A stretch of 6,849 nt of DNA from Paracoccaceae bacterium. GTDB taxonomy: Bacteria > Pseudomonadota > Alphaproteobacteria > Rhodobacterales > Rhodobacteraceae. Position numbers and translations under genes: made by a program. Shown here piece after piece: positions 5,925 through 6,849 of the stretch (position 1 is its first letter; each line of letters begins with the position of its first letter). The notes beneath the pieces are model-generated. The model ran no database searches and was not told the origin of the DNA. It saw only the letters and a list, made by a program, of their open reading frames with translations. The stretch covers positions 1 through 6,849 of the forward strand of contig SLQN01000275.1 of NCBI GenBank assembly GCA_007131465.1, written 5' to 3'.

Positions 5925-6621
5925 TCTGACAATCTATGACAAGGTCGCTGACCGTTGGTGGTCGGATGATATCCGATGGGTGCGCACGCTGAAAAACCTT
6001 GTGCCGGGGCGGCTGTCCTGGATGGACAGCCAGATTGACTGGGCTGGCAAGGAGGTGTTGGATCTGGGATGCGCGGGCGGTTTCATGGCCGAAGCGCTGG
6101 ACGCGCGTGGTGCAACTGTCACTGGCATCGACCCCGCTGCAGAGGCCATCGCCGCCGCCCGTGCGCATGCGTCACAGACCCAGCGCAAGATTAGCTATGA
6201 TGTGGGCGTGGGCGAGGCGCTGCCCTATGCTGAGGCTCGATTTGATGCGGTCGTCTGCGTCGATGTGCTGGAACATGTGCAGGACTTGCCCCGCGTTCTG
6301 GCCGAGGTCGCGCGCGTTTTGCGCCCGGGCGGTCTGTTCCTGTTTGATACGATCAACCGCAACTTTCTGGCGCGGCTGGCGACGATCACTGTTGCCGAAG
6401 ACATCCTGCGGCTGTTGCCCAAGGGCACGCATGACCCGGCTATGTTTATCAAACCAAAGGAATTGCGCCGTGCCATGCGTGATGCGGGACTGCGGCCTGG
6501 CCCTTTCACCGGACTTGGCCCACGCGGCATCACACTGCGCGGCGACTTGATCTTTGGCAGACTACCCCTGACTGCGATCCTCTATATGGGCCTCGCCCGC
6601 AAACCCGGCGCTACGCTATGA
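5914..6621 (+). CDS. UbiG-like SAM-dependent methyltransferase
   Basis: A 235-residue class I methyltransferase. UbiG proper carries out both O-methylations of ubiquinone synthesis on the inner face of the membrane. Seen here: an N-terminal YDKVADRWW block as in UbiG, SAM motif I VLDLGCAGG (48-56), the acidic GID (71-73), FDAVVCVDVLEHV (110-122), the LRPGG turn (136-140) with DTINRN (145-150), and the strongly UbiG-like ILRLLPKGTHDPAMFIKPKEL (164-184). Differences include the UbiG N-terminal LHxxNPxR stretch, which is LKNLVPGR here, GCGGG changed to GCAGG, and a longer hydrophobic tail RGDLIFGRLPLTAILYMG. It may therefore be a UbiG paralogue acting on another ring or quinone rather than the housekeeping enzyme. 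It overlaps the membrane-protein stop by 11 bases, has its own strong ribosome site, and ends the operon. Methyltransferase assignment is firm; the substrate is not. Confidence 0.85.
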   Translation: MRNDLTIYDKVADRWWSDDIRWVRTLKNLVPGRLSWMDSQIDWAGKEVLDLGCAGGFMAEALDARGATVTGIDPAAEAIAAARAHASQTQRKISYDVGVGEALPYAEARFDAVVCVDVLEHVQDLPRVLAEVARVLRPGGLFLFDTINRNFLARLATITVAEDILRLLPKGTHDPAMFIKPKELRRAMRDAGLRPGPFTGLGPRGITLRGDLIFGRLPLTAILYMGLARKPGATL

Positions 6622-6688
6622 CTTGATTGTATTCGATCCGCGACTGCTCGTTTCTGGAAGCTGGTTTCGCAGCCTCTGGCTGCAGAAC

Positions 6689-6717
6689 TTCGCCGACAGC
6701 GCATAGCTGTCGGCGAA
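6689..6717. terminator. perfect 12-bp stem-loop between convergent genes, terminator-like
   Basis: TTCGCCGACAGC (6689-6700) and GCTGTCGGCGAA (6706-6717) pair exactly around the loop GCATA. It sits 68 bases after the UbiG-like stop and 17 before the end of the minus-strand gene, as expected for a shared terminator. It is followed by A residues on the plus strand and has no T tract after it in either direction, so it is not a standard intrinsic terminator. It may act with Rho or protect mRNA ends. Confidence 0.55.
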
Positions 6718-6733
6718 AAACATGAAGCTTGGA

Positions 6734-6849
6734 TCAGTCAGCCATGACCGCTTCGGTTGCGGCACGGATGCGACGGACACTGGCCTCCATTTCTTCCTGG
6801 CCGATAAAAAAAAAAAAAAAAAAGGTGTTTCCTTCAGTGATATCGATGA
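6734..6849 (-). CDS. 3' end of an unidentified gene, with a poly-Phe tract
   Basis: On the minus strand a frame enters from the right edge and stops at TGA (6736-6734), giving the last 37 complete residues of a protein. It ends in IGQEEMEASVRRIRAATEAV-MAD, whose charged, Ala-rich helical character and regular GC-rich codons look like a genuine C-terminus. Just before it are IDITEGNT and six consecutive Phe codons produced by 18 T. The tract is an exact multiple of three, so the frame on both sides is kept. The family is not recognisable from this fragment; a C-terminal helix of an aminotransferase-type enzyme is one loose possibility. It converges on the UbiG-like operon. Confidence 0.6.
   Translation of the reverse strand, partial: IDITEGNTFFFFFFIGQEEMEASVRRIRAATEAVMAD
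6806..6823. repeat. 18-base A homopolymer
   Basis: Eighteen consecutive A on the plus strand (T on the coding minus strand) inside the right-edge gene. Nothing else in this GC-rich window approaches this length. It is either a slippage-prone coding tract or a sequencing or assembly artefact. Confidence 0.95.

Overview
The window is GC-rich, densely coding alphaproteobacterial DNA. Codon use and protein style suggest a Rhodobacterales-type organism, but this is inferred from sequence character and was not tested by a search. It holds five clear protein-coding genes and one 3'-terminal gene fragment at the right edge. There are no tRNA or rRNA genes, transposases, CRISPR arrays or phage genes.

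Layout from left to right. (1) Positions 1-1179 (+) are the C-terminal two-thirds of a polyhydroxyalkanoate (PHA) synthase, cut by the left edge, with its Cys-Asp-His catalytic set intact. (2) Converging on it at 1302-2372 (-) is a secreted pentaheme c-type cytochrome. (3) Transcribed away from the cytochrome at 2503-3948 (+) is a membrane flavocytochrome of the ferric reductase/NADPH oxidase type, with four haem-ligand histidines, FAD and NAD(P)H motifs and an extra C-terminal membrane segment. The 130-base space between these divergent genes carries a near-perfect FNR/CRP-family box, TTGATCCATATCAT. (4) A 226-base gap follows; it holds a 23-codon, very Cys-rich mini-ORF with a CTECH haem-type motif. 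(5) A tight three-gene operon then runs from 4175 to 6621 (+): a renalase-like FAD oxidoreductase, a multi-spanning NnrU/isoprenylcysteine-methyltransferase-like protein, and a UbiG-like SAM methyltransferase. Successive genes overlap by exactly 11 bases at both junctions. (6) A long perfect hairpin at 6689-6717 follows the operon. (7) The 3' end of an unidentified minus-strand gene (6734-6849) contains an 18-base A tract, read as six Phe codons.

Working model. The divergent pair looks like a trans-membrane electron route: cytoplasmic NAD(P)H to FAD, to two b haems in the membrane, to the periplasmic pentaheme protein, to an unknown acceptor. The FNR-like site suggests oxygen- or nitrogen-oxide-dependent control. 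The downstream operon combines a flavin oxidase of the renalase type with two methyltransferases, one soluble and quinone-type, one in the membrane. Its substrate cannot be read from the sequence. The most unusual points are the flavocytochrome/pentaheme pair, the Cys-rich mini-ORF beside it, and the 18-base homopolymer at the right edge.
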